Below are positions 1-7,610 of a stretch of 16,268 nucleotides of DNA, piece after piece. The translations under genes and the position numbers were made by a program. The stretch is from Oribacterium sp. UBA6992 (GTDB taxonomy: Bacteria > Bacillota > Clostridia > Lachnospirales > Lachnospiraceae). The notes below the pieces were generated by a model that did no database searches, was not told the DNA's origin, and worked only from the letters and a program-made list of their open reading frames with translations. The DNA is taken from positions 1-16,268 of the forward strand of contig DJXY01000098.1 in assembly GCA_002449915.1 (NCBI GenBank). The letters run 5' to 3'. The first letter of the stretch is position 1; every line of letters begins with the position of its first letter.

Positions 1-193
1 CAATACCAATGTTCCCCATGATACTGCCAAAACCACTTTTGACTGTACTGATGACATCCTCCGTCGGGATCCCGCAGACCAACCCGACCAGTACAGAGAT
101 GACCGTCATTACGATGAATGGATGCATATTAAATTTCTGAATTGCAAGAATCATCAAAATGACCGCGATTAAAATCACGATAAAATAAAACAT
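1..193 (-). CDS. GntP-family permease, N-terminal fragment (cut by window edge)
   Basis: The first 64 residues of an integral membrane transporter are present and the rest lies outside the window. The fragment opens with a hydrophobic helix (about residues 1-18), a short polar turn with KFNMHPF (20-26), and a second hydrophobic helix (27-41). It then has the IPTEDVISTVKSGFG stretch, typical of the amino end of GntP-type gluconate/glycerate:H+ symporters. The ATG at 193 follows an excellent ribosome site (AGGAGGGAG, about 4 nt upstream). It starts 12 nt after the stop of the CdaR-type regulator, so the two are almost certainly co-transcribed. CdaR regulators beside GntP permeases usually govern uptake of glycerate, gluconate or another sugar acid. 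The exact substrate cannot be told from this fragment. Confidence 0.8.
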   Translation of the reverse strand, partial: MFYFIVILIAVILMILAIQKFNMHPFIVMTVISVLVGLVCGIPTEDVISTVKSGFGSIMGNIGI

Positions 194-205
194 ACTCTCC
201 CTCCT

Positions 206-1375
206 TTAATTATGATTATGCTTATCCCGATGCCACACGATCAGCATCCGGATAAAAAGCTCCCGTTCAAACGTATCGTCATTGTCAAGTTCCAGAAGCT
301 CATAAAGATGATTCATACGATACTGCAATGTGTTTTTATGGATGTGAAGTAGTGCAGCCGCCTCCTGCACGGAATGATTACAGTGATAATACATCGCCGC
401 CGTCTCCAGAAGCAGCTGCAGCTGCCTTGAGTCCATCGCTTGAGCAAGCTTTTGGTACTGCTCCTCGGTAAACCGCCCACCGCCATGCTTTATGAGCCTT
501 GACATATAATAGCTGCAGCGATCCTCCGCCGCATACATCTCGCAGAACTGCCCCTTATCAATTCTGAGCAGCTCCATCGCTTCCTTAAAGCCCTCGGGGA
601 TATCCTCAAGCTTATGGCAGCTGCTGCTTACGGAAATCCGTACACCCCGCTCCGTAAGCATTCGCTGCCGTAGTGCCGCATAAAACGGATCCTTCTCCCG
701 ATCCTGCCCACGAAGCGTATGCAGCACAATCATATCATTTCCTTTTATTCCAAAGATGTCCTTCCTTCCGTTCTCACGCTCTGACCTGAGAATTTCATAA
801 ATACTTTCCGGTCTGGCATTCCCGCTGCGGGCGATTCCCTCTGCCTCTTTACTGCGAATGATGACGACCTCGGCAGGGTATCGCAGGTGGATTGAAATCG
901 CATCCTCCAGCTGAAATATCGTCTCTGCCTGGTTTTTATCTCCAAGTAGATACAGTTCCAGCAGCCGCTCCCGGATTTCATACTCCAGCTCCCTCTGATG
1001 TGTTCGGGTCTGCTGTTCAAAATACTGCGTCACATAAACACAAAGTAGATTTGCCGCATCGCTGATCTCCGCTTCTTCACCATACATACCGACGACACCG
1101 ATGATTCTGCCGGCACTGATAATCGGAAGGTTATATCCCTCGCGCGCTCCCGGGTAACGATACAAATCAGCTTTTCCGATCCGTACCGGCTTACCGGTCT
1201 CTGCTACTTCCTTGGCGCCCTGATGGAAATCTCCAATCCGCTCCCGTTCCGTCGACGCAATGATAATGCCTTCGGTATTCATGATGTTAATCGTTCTACC
1301 GCTCACAAGCGCCGAGGTCGCCTCGACAAACTCCTGCGCATGCACTGAAAATTCATGCGAATCGATATACGTCAT
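206..1375 (-). CDS. cdaR: CdaR-type sugar-diacid transcriptional regulator
   Basis: A 389-residue DNA-binding regulator of the CdaR/PucR class. Residues about 8-135 form the putative sugar-diacid recognition domain, with the family core INIMNTEGIIIAST (29-42) and the stretch NLPIISAGRIIGVVGMYGE (82-100). A less conserved middle domain follows (about 150-290). The carboxyl end (about 315-380) carries the PucR-type helix-turn-helix, SVQEAAALLHIHKNTLQYR, which binds DNA. In this family a sugar acid such as glycerate or glucarate is sensed and the adjacent catabolic or uptake genes are activated. Here the next gene, 12 nt downstream, is a GntP-type permease. The ATG at 1375 gives the normal family amino end. 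A GGAAGGAG lies about 15 nt before it, which is further than ideal. The 120-nt upstream gap holds a palindrome and direct repeats that could be its operator. The ligand is unproven. Confidence 0.88.
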   Translation of the reverse strand: MTYIDSHEFSVHAQEFVEATSALVSGRTINIMNTEGIIIASTERERIGDFHQGAKEVAETGKPVRIGKADLYRYPGAREGYNLPIISAGRIIGVVGMYGEEAEISDAANLLCVYVTQYFEQQTRTHQRELEYEIRERLLELYLLGDKNQAETIFQLEDAISIHLRYPAEVVIIRSKEAEGIARSGNARPESIYEILRSERENGRKDIFGIKGNDMIVLHTLRGQDREKDPFYAALRQRMLTERGVRISVSSSCHKLEDIPEGFKEAMELLRIDKGQFCEMYAAEDRCSYYMSRLIKHGGGRFTEEQYQKLAQAMDSRQLQLLLETAAMYYHCNHSVQEAAALLHIHKNTLQYRMNHLYELLELDNDDTFERELFIRMLIVWHRDKHNHN

Positions 1376-1428
1376 CTTGTCCCGTCTCAGCTCCTTCCTG
1401 TAGAAGCCCCTTACACAGAAACGCTATG

Positions 1429-1477
1429 ATTATGACAGAGATGCTTTTATAAAAGCGCCTGTATAAAGCGCCTTTAT
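1429..1477 (-). promoter_or_regulatory. Repeat-rich upstream region of cdaR (candidate operator/promoter)
   Basis: A perfect 14-bp palindrome, GCTTTTATAAAAGC, lies at 1443-1456. A 13-bp near-perfect direct repeat, AAAGCGCCTgTAT and AAAGCGCCTtTAT, lies at 1452-1464 and 1465-1477. On the minus strand a CATAAT at 1434-1429 could be a -10 element, but no good -35 is present, as expected of an activator-dependent promoter. The position, about 55-100 nt upstream of the cdaR start, suits a binding site for autoregulation. This is inference. The same DNA is also the 3' flank of the MBL hydrolase gene, and I see no convincing terminator for that gene. Confidence 0.35.
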
Positions 1478-1495
1478 GAATCACTTATCCCGCTG

Positions 1496-2317
1496 TCAGA
1501 GAAACAGGCTGTCTCCCGCGCCAAGATACACCGCGTGAAGCTTCGGATACTCTCCCACAATGCTTCTCAGCCGGTCACCGGAGCAGTGATTAAAACCAAT
1601 CACGGAAATACCGAAGCCCTCCATAATCGTAAGCGTCCTGCGGATCCTCTCGTCACTCGCTTCCATTAAATGCGTGCCGCCTGCCACACCGAGAATCGGC
1701 ATCTGGAACCGTTTCTCAACACTCGTCAGGATGTTGAGGATTCCGGGATGACTACAGCCGACAATCACAAACACGCCTCCCGCGAGCTTTATGACAAGAC
1801 AGATCTCATCTGTAAAATTATCCTGCACCCATTCGCCATTATGCCGCAGCACAAAGCGCTCCGGGATCGTCTCAAAGTCATAGCTTCTTGCGAATGCATT
1901 GAGTACATAGGCATCCTCGGAAAGCTTCAGCATACCGTCGCACTCCAGATGCCGGATCTGATGCTCCGTAAGATACTTAAGATCAAATCCATTACCAAGA
2001 TATGTAGCGCAGACATCATCGATCGCATATTTTTCCGTAAAAAAGCCCTTGCCTGTCACCAGCGGACATCTCAAACCGGCATCCACACAGGCCGAATATC
2101 CTCCTGCATGATCATAGTGGCCATGACTTCCGATCGCAAAGCTTATGTCCTTAAACGGGACATCCAGCTTTTCTGCATTCGCCACTGTATGGCTGCCGGA
2201 TCCGAAATCAAAGAGCAGCTTTTCTGACCCGGTATCCACATAAAAAGACAATCCATGCTCATGATATAAACCAAGATGCTCACTTGGCTTATCATCCATG
2301 ATGGTAAGTAGTTTCAA
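1496..2317 (-). CDS. MBL-fold metallo-hydrolase (COG1237-like)
   Basis: A 273-residue soluble metallo-beta-lactamase-fold protein. The metal-binding signature SHGHYDHAGG lies at about residues 64-73 (HxHxDH with His65, His67, Asp69, His70). Further metal-ligand candidates sit in VGCSHPGILN and GFNHCSGD towards the carboxyl end. This pattern, with the early VDTGSEKLLFDFGSG strand, resembles the group often labelled 7,8-dihydropterin-6-methyl-4-(ribofuranosyl)aminobenzene-phosphate synthase-like hydrolases. The real substrate of bacterial members is usually unknown, so I give no symbol. The start is a TTG at 2317, chosen because GGGAGGTG (2330-2323) lies 5 nt upstream. The first ATG, at 2299, has no ribosome site at a proper distance. 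It lies between the c-di-GMP gene and cdaR with gaps on both sides, so it is probably its own transcript. Confidence 0.85.
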   Translation of the reverse strand: MKLLTIMDDKPSEHLGLYHEHGLSFYVDTGSEKLLFDFGSGSHTVANAEKLDVPFKDISFAIGSHGHYDHAGGYSACVDAGLRCPLVTGKGFFTEKYAIDDVCATYLGNGFDLKYLTEHQIRHLECDGMLKLSEDAYVLNAFARSYDFETIPERFVLRHNGEWVQDNFTDEICLVIKLAGGVFVIVGCSHPGILNILTSVEKRFQMPILGVAGGTHLMEASDERIRRTLTIMEGFGISVIGFNHCSGDRLRSIVGEYPKLHAVYLGAGDSLFL

Positions 2318-2330
2318 AATCGCACCTCCC
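2315..2330 (-). promoter_or_regulatory. Ribosome binding site and TTG start of the MBL hydrolase gene
   Basis: GGGAGGTG at 2330-2323 is followed by 5 nt and TTG at 2317-2315. This decides a TTG start over the ATG six codons later. Confidence 0.75.
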
Positions 2331-2703
2331 TTCTGATAATGTTAGATTCCTGCAGCTTTGATCTTTTGCATCTCCGACTTCAGAACAGTTCTCTGTGCTA
2401 TCCCCCATGTGATCCGGCTGATGCCACCGTGTAATGCCTGTCAGGAATTTATTTTCAATACTATTATACCTCATAAAAATTTTATTTCATTGTTATGGGT
2501 ACCAAATATCAGGGCAAAATATTGTGTGATTGCGAAATATATCCGACTATAATTATATTTCCATACCAATATTGTATTACAAGTCTGCTTGCATGGCATG
2601 CCCGCTGATTCTGCTTCTATCCTATGATCAGCTTGCTTCATAAAAAAACTATGATCATGACGTATAGAAAATACAGTCTGTAGTCACGATCCATAAAAAA
2701 TAA
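2318..2703 (-). promoter_or_regulatory. Intergenic region and leader upstream of the MBL hydrolase
   Basis: This is the bulk of the 472-bp gap between the MBL hydrolase and the c-di-GMP gene. It is AT-rich and I see no gene in it. On the minus strand a consensus -10 TATAAT lies at 2468-2463 with only a poor -35 (AATGAA or CAATGA at 17-18 nt spacing). Transcription from there would give a leader of about 140 nt before the TTG start. The leader contains an 11-bp interrupted palindrome AGAAC-T-GTTCT (2392-2382). I could not match the leader to a known riboswitch class. The DNA from about 2570 to 2690 shows no further structure that I trust. Confidence 0.35.
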
Positions 2704-2736
2704 AGCCTGCCGTAAGTCCAAAACCTACGGCAGGCT
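2693..2736 (-). terminator. Rho-independent terminator of the PAS/GGDEF/EAL gene
   Basis: An 11-bp perfect stem pairs AGCCTGCCGTA (2704-2714) with TACGGCAGGCT (2726-2736) around an 11-nt loop. On the minus strand it is followed by TTTATTTTTT (2703-2693). It lies about 50 nt after the stop of the c-di-GMP gene and is a textbook intrinsic terminator for it. Confidence 0.92.
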
Positions 2737-2789
2737 ATTAACCTTGCTCTTTTACAACATTTCTGCAAAAATTCGTGCTTTCCTCATCC

Positions 2790-5700
2790 CTACAGCTCAA
2801 TCGCCTTACCCAAAGCTGCCATAACTGCATCCAATATTCTGGAATACTGATCCGGACCTGCATTTTCCGTATTCAGGAAGCTTGCCGTGATATGTACCGT
2901 GCAGGCAAACTGCCAGCCATCTAATCTATGGACAGTCTGGATATTATTTCGGATTTTCTCAGCCAATGCCCGTACGGCTTCCTCCGGCTCCTGCTGGATA
3001 AACAAAACGAACTGACTGCCTGAGATACGTCCTGCTACATAATGCCAGCCCGCGATCTCCGAGAGGATCTGTCCAAGTCTTGCAAGCAGTGCATTTCCTG
3101 CTTCCTCTCCGTATCTCTGACAAAAGGATGCATATTCCGGCACTCTCACCTGCAAGACAGCAAAGTATTTGCCCTCTTGCCACAGACTCTCGATATAATT
3201 ATGAAATGTCGCCGCAATCCCCGTGGAATTGCAAAGTCCACTCACGGAATCTACAGTCACCCACTGGCTCCTGTGCTCCATCGACTCAATCACTTCCTCC
3301 GTATCCACAAAACGTCCGAGCAATCCGATGATCTTGCCATCACAGTACAGAGGATTTTTATACGCAAGGATCGTGTGCTGTCTGCCCCGCACGATGCAAT
3401 CTCCAACAGCGCCATGCACGCTCTCACCTTGCTCGATCACACGTTCCTCATCCTTACGGAACGGTCCCGGATTGACATGCCATCCGAGATCCTCATCAGT
3501 TTTGCCAAGGATTTCCTGTTGAGACGCAAAGCCATAGTACTCCAGGAAGCTGCGGCTCGCCCCCAGAAATCTCCGGTTCTGATCTTTCCAGAAAAAGCGT
3601 CCTATGTCTCCCATCATGAGGTTCTCCCATAAAGCAGCCTCCACCTGCTCCTTACTCTGCTCCTTACTCTGTTTCGTTTCCGGCAGAAGCCCATATGTGT
3701 CCATGCCACCATGACGGATATAGTCAATCTCCTCATTCGTAAGATCCGAATCGATGGTCACATAGAGCAGCTGGTGCTCCATACGGGGAATCAATTGTAC
3801 TATATGCAGAAACCACCTGTAATCTCCTCCTGCGGTCTTACTCCGGAACCTGCCGCAGATCATGTGCCCCTTATGCTGCTTCACCCGCTCCTCGAGCGTA
3901 TCCGCGTCCAGAAATGCCGCAAGCCGCTCGCAATCCGGCGGATAGACAAACTGCCTGTCCCAGCTATTAAAGATCCGGCGAATGCCGGCTTCCCTTGCAC
4001 CATGTCCCATGGGCTGTTCTGACAGAGAAGATTTCAGGCTCGTAACCGTATCATCATTAAAATCTATCGCAGCGATATCATTACAGATATAGTAGAGATT
4101 TCCCAGTAAGTCCGTGCGCCGCTGTTCCTCCTGCTCGTGGCTGATTTCAATGTACTGGATACTCACCTGATAAATATAATGATTGCGGAAATGTGTCACA
4201 ACCGATGCCGTGAGCTGCATATAATGGTCTCCGGAAGGATATGCAATCGTCTGCGGTCCCGTAAGCTTCCGAAGCTGCTGATTGGCAAACTGCCTGTGAA
4301 ACGCCTGCAGCTGGCTGTTCCTCTCATTGATTTTCTGCTCCCACTCACGGACCGACCGTACATGATCTCTCCTGAGTGTATCCTCATATGCCTGGTTGGT
4401 AAAAAGCAAATGCAAAAACTCTCCATCATCCTCTACCACACAAAGCGGAGCATCCGACATGTAATTGATCCTGCCGAGCTCATCGAAATACGGCTTCCAC
4501 TGACTGCTCTCCTGAGCAATGTGATGCGCCGCACAGTATGAATTAATATTACCTGCCGGCATCGGATGTCCAAAGTAGTAGCCCTGGATCTTTTCACATC
4601 CAACAGACCGTAAGAACATGTACTGCTCCTCTGTTTCCACGCCCTCCGCCAGTGTCTGAATCCCGATCTTTTTAGCCATGCGGATCGCAGACTCTATGAT
4701 GATCCTGGACTTCTCTGAAAACGAGGACAGAAAGCTCATATCAATTTTGATTTCATCAAACGCATAGTCCTTAAGAATACCAAGTGAAGAGTATCCAGAG
4801 CCAAAGTCATCCATCCAGACCTGAAATCCCAGCTGGTGCAATTGATCCGCAGCCTTGCCGATCCTCTGTACATCCTCTACAAAAGCACTCTCCGTAATCT
4901 CAATGTTTATGAGCTCCCGAGGTGCATTATATTTCTGCACCATCTGTTTGATCTGATCCACCACATCCTCATGCTCAAAGTCCTTACGTGAAAGATTGAC
5001 GGAAACCGGCACAATATCCTTCTGAACCTGAGTCAACATCTGGTAATTCCTGCAGACCTCCTCAAAAATGTAGAAATCCAGCTTATAAATCAGTCCGCCC
5101 TCCTCCAGCACAGGGATAAACTGTCCCGGCGTGAGCATACCATATATTGGGTCCAACCATCTCGCTAATGCCTCCACGCCACAGAGTGCCCTCGTCATGG
5201 TACGGATCACCGGCTGATAATAGACCTTAATCCATTTCTCCCGCATGGCTCTCTCAAAGTTTCTGAGGATATGCTCCCGTATGGAAGCCTGGTGCTGGAT
5301 ATCTGCATTAAAAAATACCAGATTGGACTTCTGCTGTCCCCGTGTGGAATTACATGCGATCCTCGCACGGTCACAGGCTAGGGACAGACTCTCCTCCGGA
5401 TTTACATATTGATAAATACCTGCCTTGATACTCGGCGCATTGCCATAATTCAGGCGTTCTGCCTCCTTAAAAACATGCTCCAGCCTTGCGCTGACAGTCT
5501 CCGGATTGTCGGTATAAACTACAAAATGATCGCTCTCAAACCGGGATACGGAAGCAGCGCCAAACTGCCTTGCAAGGATCGTCCCCATCCCGACAATCAG
5601 ATCATCTCCTGCCGCAAAGCCGTATCTGCTGTTGTAGGCTTTTAAATTGTTATAGTCCAGATAGATAATGAGCGGACACCGCCCCTCCTTACGAATCTTT

Positions 5701-6260
5701 GCAATGCCTTCCTGCGCATACTGCAGAAAATACGTCATGTTGGGCAGCCCCGTCAGATCATCAAAGCGGCTGATCCGCGCTGCGGTGCCTTGTCTTGACA
5801 GATAATCTGTCAGGGCTTCTGCAAATGCTTCCTGCCCCTGATCCGCACCTTTATGATCCATGGTTTCTGTCTCGTCCGTGTATGTAATAACGGAAAGCCT
5901 GCATTCGCCAACCATAAAATGCTTTCCGGTCGCATGGATGATATGGTATTTATCCTGATAGCGGTTTTTATTACGATAGACGGCGTCATATACGCCGCCC
6001 TGAGTGGAGAACTGATATGCAATATTGGAAACGCGTGCAACATCATCCGGGTGGGCATCAGGATACATAAAAGTATTAAGCTGCAGCATTGCTTCCTCGC
6101 GAGTATCATACCCAAAGAAACGTACTGTAGCATCCGAAACCAGCAGAGCTACCGCTTTATGATCCAAATACTGATAGATTGAAAACGGAATCGGCATGGC
6201 TTCCAGAAATGCCCTCACCTCCGGATTAAACTGATATCTCTCCATCTCCCTCTGCTCCAT
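2790..6260 (-). CDS. Multidomain PAS/GGDEF/EAL protein, predicted c-di-GMP phosphodiesterase
   Basis: A 1156-residue signalling protein with no clear membrane segment. Order: PAS-like sensor (about 20-130); GGDEF domain (about 165-320) with FDDLTGLPN but ESDHF in place of GGDEF (242-246); EAL domain (about 330-575); two PAS-like regions (about 595-840); a clearer PAS domain (about 880-990); and a second degenerate GGDEF domain (about 1000-1156) with SGSQF at 1080-1084. The EAL residues look complete: EAL at 363-365, the Asn of VSVNLS, EITES (454-458), DDFGSGYSS (484-492), EIKID, AEGVET and IQGYYFG. I therefore predict hydrolysis of c-di-GMP and no synthesis. The degenerate GGDEF domains may bind GTP or regulate. 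The first ATG (6260) has no good ribosome site; ATG at 6245 is an alternative. It is monocistronic, with its own promoter and terminator. Confidence 0.9.
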   Translation of the reverse strand: MEQREMERYQFNPEVRAFLEAMPIPFSIYQYLDHKAVALLVSDATVRFFGYDTREEAMLQLNTFMYPDAHPDDVARVSNIAYQFSTQGGVYDAVYRNKNRYQDKYHIIHATGKHFMVGECRLSVITYTDETETMDHKGADQGQEAFAEALTDYLSRQGTAARISRFDDLTGLPNMTYFLQYAQEGIAKIRKEGRCPLIIYLDYNNLKAYNSRYGFAAGDDLIVGMGTILARQFGAASVSRFESDHFVVYTDNPETVSARLEHVFKEAERLNYGNAPSIKAGIYQYVNPEESLSLACDRARIACNSTRGQQKSNLVFFNADIQHQASIREHILRNFERAMREKWIKVYYQPVIRTMTRALCGVEALARWLDPIYGMLTPGQFIPVLEEGGLIYKLDFYIFEEVCRNYQMLTQVQKDIVPVSVNLSRKDFEHEDVVDQIKQMVQKYNAPRELINIEITESAFVEDVQRIGKAADQLHQLGFQVWMDDFGSGYSSLGILKDYAFDEIKIDMSFLSSFSEKSRIIIESAIRMAKKIGIQTLAEGVETEEQYMFLRSVGCEKIQGYYFGHPMPAGNINSYCAAHHIAQESSQWKPYFDELGRINYMSDAPLCVVEDDGEFLHLLFTNQAYEDTLRRDHVRSVREWEQKINERNSQLQAFHRQFANQQLRKLTGPQTIAYPSGDHYMQLTASVVTHFRNHYIYQVSIQYIEISHEQEEQRRTDLLGNLYYICNDIAAIDFNDDTVTSLKSSLSEQPMGHGAREAGIRRIFNSWDRQFVYPPDCERLAAFLDADTLEERVKQHKGHMICGRFRSKTAGGDYRWFLHIVQLIPRMEHQLLYVTIDSDLTNEEIDYIRHGGMDTYGLLPETKQSKEQSKEQVEAALWENLMMGDIGRFFWKDQNRRFLGASRSFLEYYGFASQQEILGKTDEDLGWHVNPGPFRKDEERVIEQGESVHGAVGDCIVRGRQHTILAYKNPLYCDGKIIGLLGRFVDTEEVIESMEHRSQWVTVDSVSGLCNSTGIAATFHNYIESLWQEGKYFAVLQVRVPEYASFCQRYGEEAGNALLARLGQILSEIAGWHYVAGRISGSQFVLFIQQEPEEAVRALAEKIRNNIQTVHRLDGWQFACTVHITASFLNTENAGPDQYSRILDAVMAALGKAIEL
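3649..3672 (-). repeat. 12-bp perfect tandem duplication inside the phosphodiesterase gene
   Basis: CTCCTTACTCTG occurs twice head to tail and encodes the repeated QSKEQSKE in the linker before the last PAS domain (about residues 863-872). It keeps the frame and looks like a slippage duplication in a tolerant linker. Confidence 0.85.
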
Positions 6261-6365
6261 AAACTATAATGCCGCAGACGATTGATTCACCTGCAGCACC
6301 CTCGAAACCCATCCTGAATGTAAGAAAAAATGTATCACATATATATGCAAGACTGCAAGCAAAAT

Positions 6366-6410
6366 GGCTGTGTAAATTTAACGTAAATTCCAGCATTTTT
6401 TCTCACAGCC
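6366..6410 (-). promoter_or_regulatory. Nested hairpin in the 5' leader of the phosphodiesterase gene
   Basis: A 7-bp outer stem, GGCTGTG (6366-6372) with CACAGCC (6404-6410), encloses a 6-bp inner hairpin, AATTTA-ACG-TAAATT (6375-6389). It lies in the transcribed leader downstream of the consensus promoter. No T-run follows on the minus strand, so it is not a normal terminator. I do not recognise the conserved core of a c-di-GMP-I riboswitch. The function is unknown. Confidence 0.4.
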
Positions 6411-6460
6411 TTAGTTGAAATTTATAATTATGTATGATTTTATCCTTTTTTATACGTAAT

Positions 6461-6489
6461 ATTATAGAGTAGCCATATGGAAACTTCAA
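6461..6489 (-). promoter_or_regulatory. SigmaA-type promoter for the phosphodiesterase gene
   Basis: On the minus strand TTGAAG (6489-6484, 4 of 6 matches to TTGACA) is separated by exactly 17 nt from a perfect TATAAT (6466-6461). It reads towards the phosphodiesterase gene and predicts a leader of about 195 nt. Confidence 0.7.
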
Positions 6490-6520
6490 TGAATTTTATA
6501 TTATGTCTCTATGGAAAACC

Positions 6521-6556
6521 AAAAGCCCAGGTCTGCGGATACAGATCTGAGCTTTT
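6521..6556 (-). terminator. Probable terminator of the hdr-flx-frd-mdh operon
   Basis: A 15-bp imperfect stem pairs 6521-6535 (AAAAGCCCAGGTCTG) with 6542-6556 (CAGATCTGAGCTTTT) around a 6-nt loop. On the minus strand it has one wobble pair and one mismatch, and is followed by TTTTGGTTTT. It lies about 75 nt after the dehydrogenase stop and just before the next promoter, which fits the end of the long operon. The 6557-6632 stretch holds only short repeats such as GCAGCAGC twice. Confidence 0.75.
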
Positions 6557-6632
6557 ATAAAAAAACATTACGATATAATGCTATGAAATAGGCTGCTGCA
6601 AAGCTGCTGCTATAAGCTTTTAAACACACACA

Positions 6633-7592
6633 TCAGATGTCGAGTCCATCGATGATCTCTCTCAGCACTCTCTCGGAATGCTGCATCTTATCGATTTCCT
6701 CATTGGTCATCGGCATCGGGATCTTACCCTGGACTCCATTAGGTCCGATGATTGTGAGGCAGCTCAGGCAGACATCATTCACACCATACTCACCATGCAT
6801 CATGGTAGAACAGCAGGTGATGGAGTCATACGCACTGGTCAGCATGTTGACAAGATTCATAACGGAAGCCGCGATGCCATAGAAAGTTGCCCCCTTGTCC
6901 TTGATGATCTCTCCGCCGGACTTCTGTACATAGTGGAAAATCTCATCCTTGTCAATGGTCTCCACCGGCATACCCTTCTGCTTTACGAGACTGATGTACT
7001 CATCAATGCTCACACCGGATACGCGGCTTGTGGACCATGGGATAAAGGAGGTGTCACCGTGCTCGCCAAAGACATAGGAGTGTACGTTTTTCTGCGCGAT
7101 GTTAAGCTTCTGCGCAAGGATGCACTTCAGTCTCGCAGAGTCAAGGATCGTACCAGTACCGATGATCTGGTTCTCCGGGATACCGGACACCTCGGTAAAC
7201 ACATAGGTAAGGATATCCACAGGATTGCTGACGATGATGTAGATCGCATTTGGTGCAACCTTGGTGATCTGCGGCGCGATTTCCTTGATAATCCCTACAT
7301 TGGTCTTGGTAAGCTCGAGGCGGGTCTGTCCCGGCTTTCTGCCGATGCCGGAGGTAATAATGACAATATCCGAATTTGCAGCCTCCTCATAATCTCCATA
7401 CTTTACACGGATCGGATCACGGAAGCTTGTGGACTGGACAATATCCAGTGCCTCGCCCTTGGCTCTCGCGATATTAACATCGATCAGCACGATTTCGGAA
7501 GCGTGGCTTCTCTGTGACAACGAGTATGCAATGGTAGAGCCTACCGCGCCTGCTCCAATGATCGTAATCTTTCTTCCGGTTTTCTTGTCCAT
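6633..7592 (-). CDS. mdh: LDH/MDH-family dehydrogenase, predicted malate dehydrogenase
   Basis: A 319-residue NAD-dependent 2-hydroxyacid dehydrogenase of the LDH/MDH fold. It has the Rossmann motif GAGAVGS (13-19), with Asp38 suited to binding the NAD ribose. Catalytic residues are Arg91 (loop Arg), Asp151 and Arg154 in LDSARL, and His178 in GEHGD. The substrate-specificity position, Gln in lactate dehydrogenases, is Arg85 here (GIGRKPGQTR). In this family Arg at that place selects dicarboxylic substrates, so I predict oxaloacetate + NADH to malate rather than pyruvate to lactate. Other stretches (SNPVDILTYV) look LDH-like, so automated tools may call it ldh. It starts 18 nt after the flavoprotein stop, with AAGGAG 10 nt before the ATG, and is the last gene of the operon. 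Making malate upstream of fumarate fits its fumarate reductase neighbours. Confidence 0.85.
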   Translation of the reverse strand: MDKKTGRKITIIGAGAVGSTIAYSLSQRSHASEIVLIDVNIARAKGEALDIVQSTSFRDPIRVKYGDYEEAANSDIVIITSGIGRKPGQTRLELTKTNVGIIKEIAPQITKVAPNAIYIIVSNPVDILTYVFTEVSGIPENQIIGTGTILDSARLKCILAQKLNIAQKNVHSYVFGEHGDTSFIPWSTSRVSGVSIDEYISLVKQKGMPVETIDKDEIFHYVQKSGGEIIKDKGATFYGIAASVMNLVNMLTSAYDSITCCSTMMHGEYGVNDVCLSCLTIIGPNGVQGKIPMPMTNEEIDKMQHSERVLREIIDGLDI

Positions 7593-7610
7593 AATCAGTT
7601 TGCTCCTTTT

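Noticed and set aside
6226..6312. Possible 28-codon upstream ORF on the minus strand overlapping the phosphodiesterase start
   Set aside because: No ribosome site at a useful distance before its ATG, and no recognisable peptide. Treated as chance.
6261..6460. c-di-GMP riboswitch before the EAL gene
   Set aside because: I looked for the conserved GEMM core and tetraloop-receptor segments and did not see them.
6557..6632. GCAGCAGC repeats after the malate dehydrogenase gene as a mobile-element or attachment site
   Set aside because: Only two short copies, with no integrase, transposase or tRNA nearby.
6678..7517. 279-codon open frame on the plus strand opposite the malate dehydrogenase gene
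   Set aside because: Antisense shadow of a conserved enzyme, with no recognisable domain.
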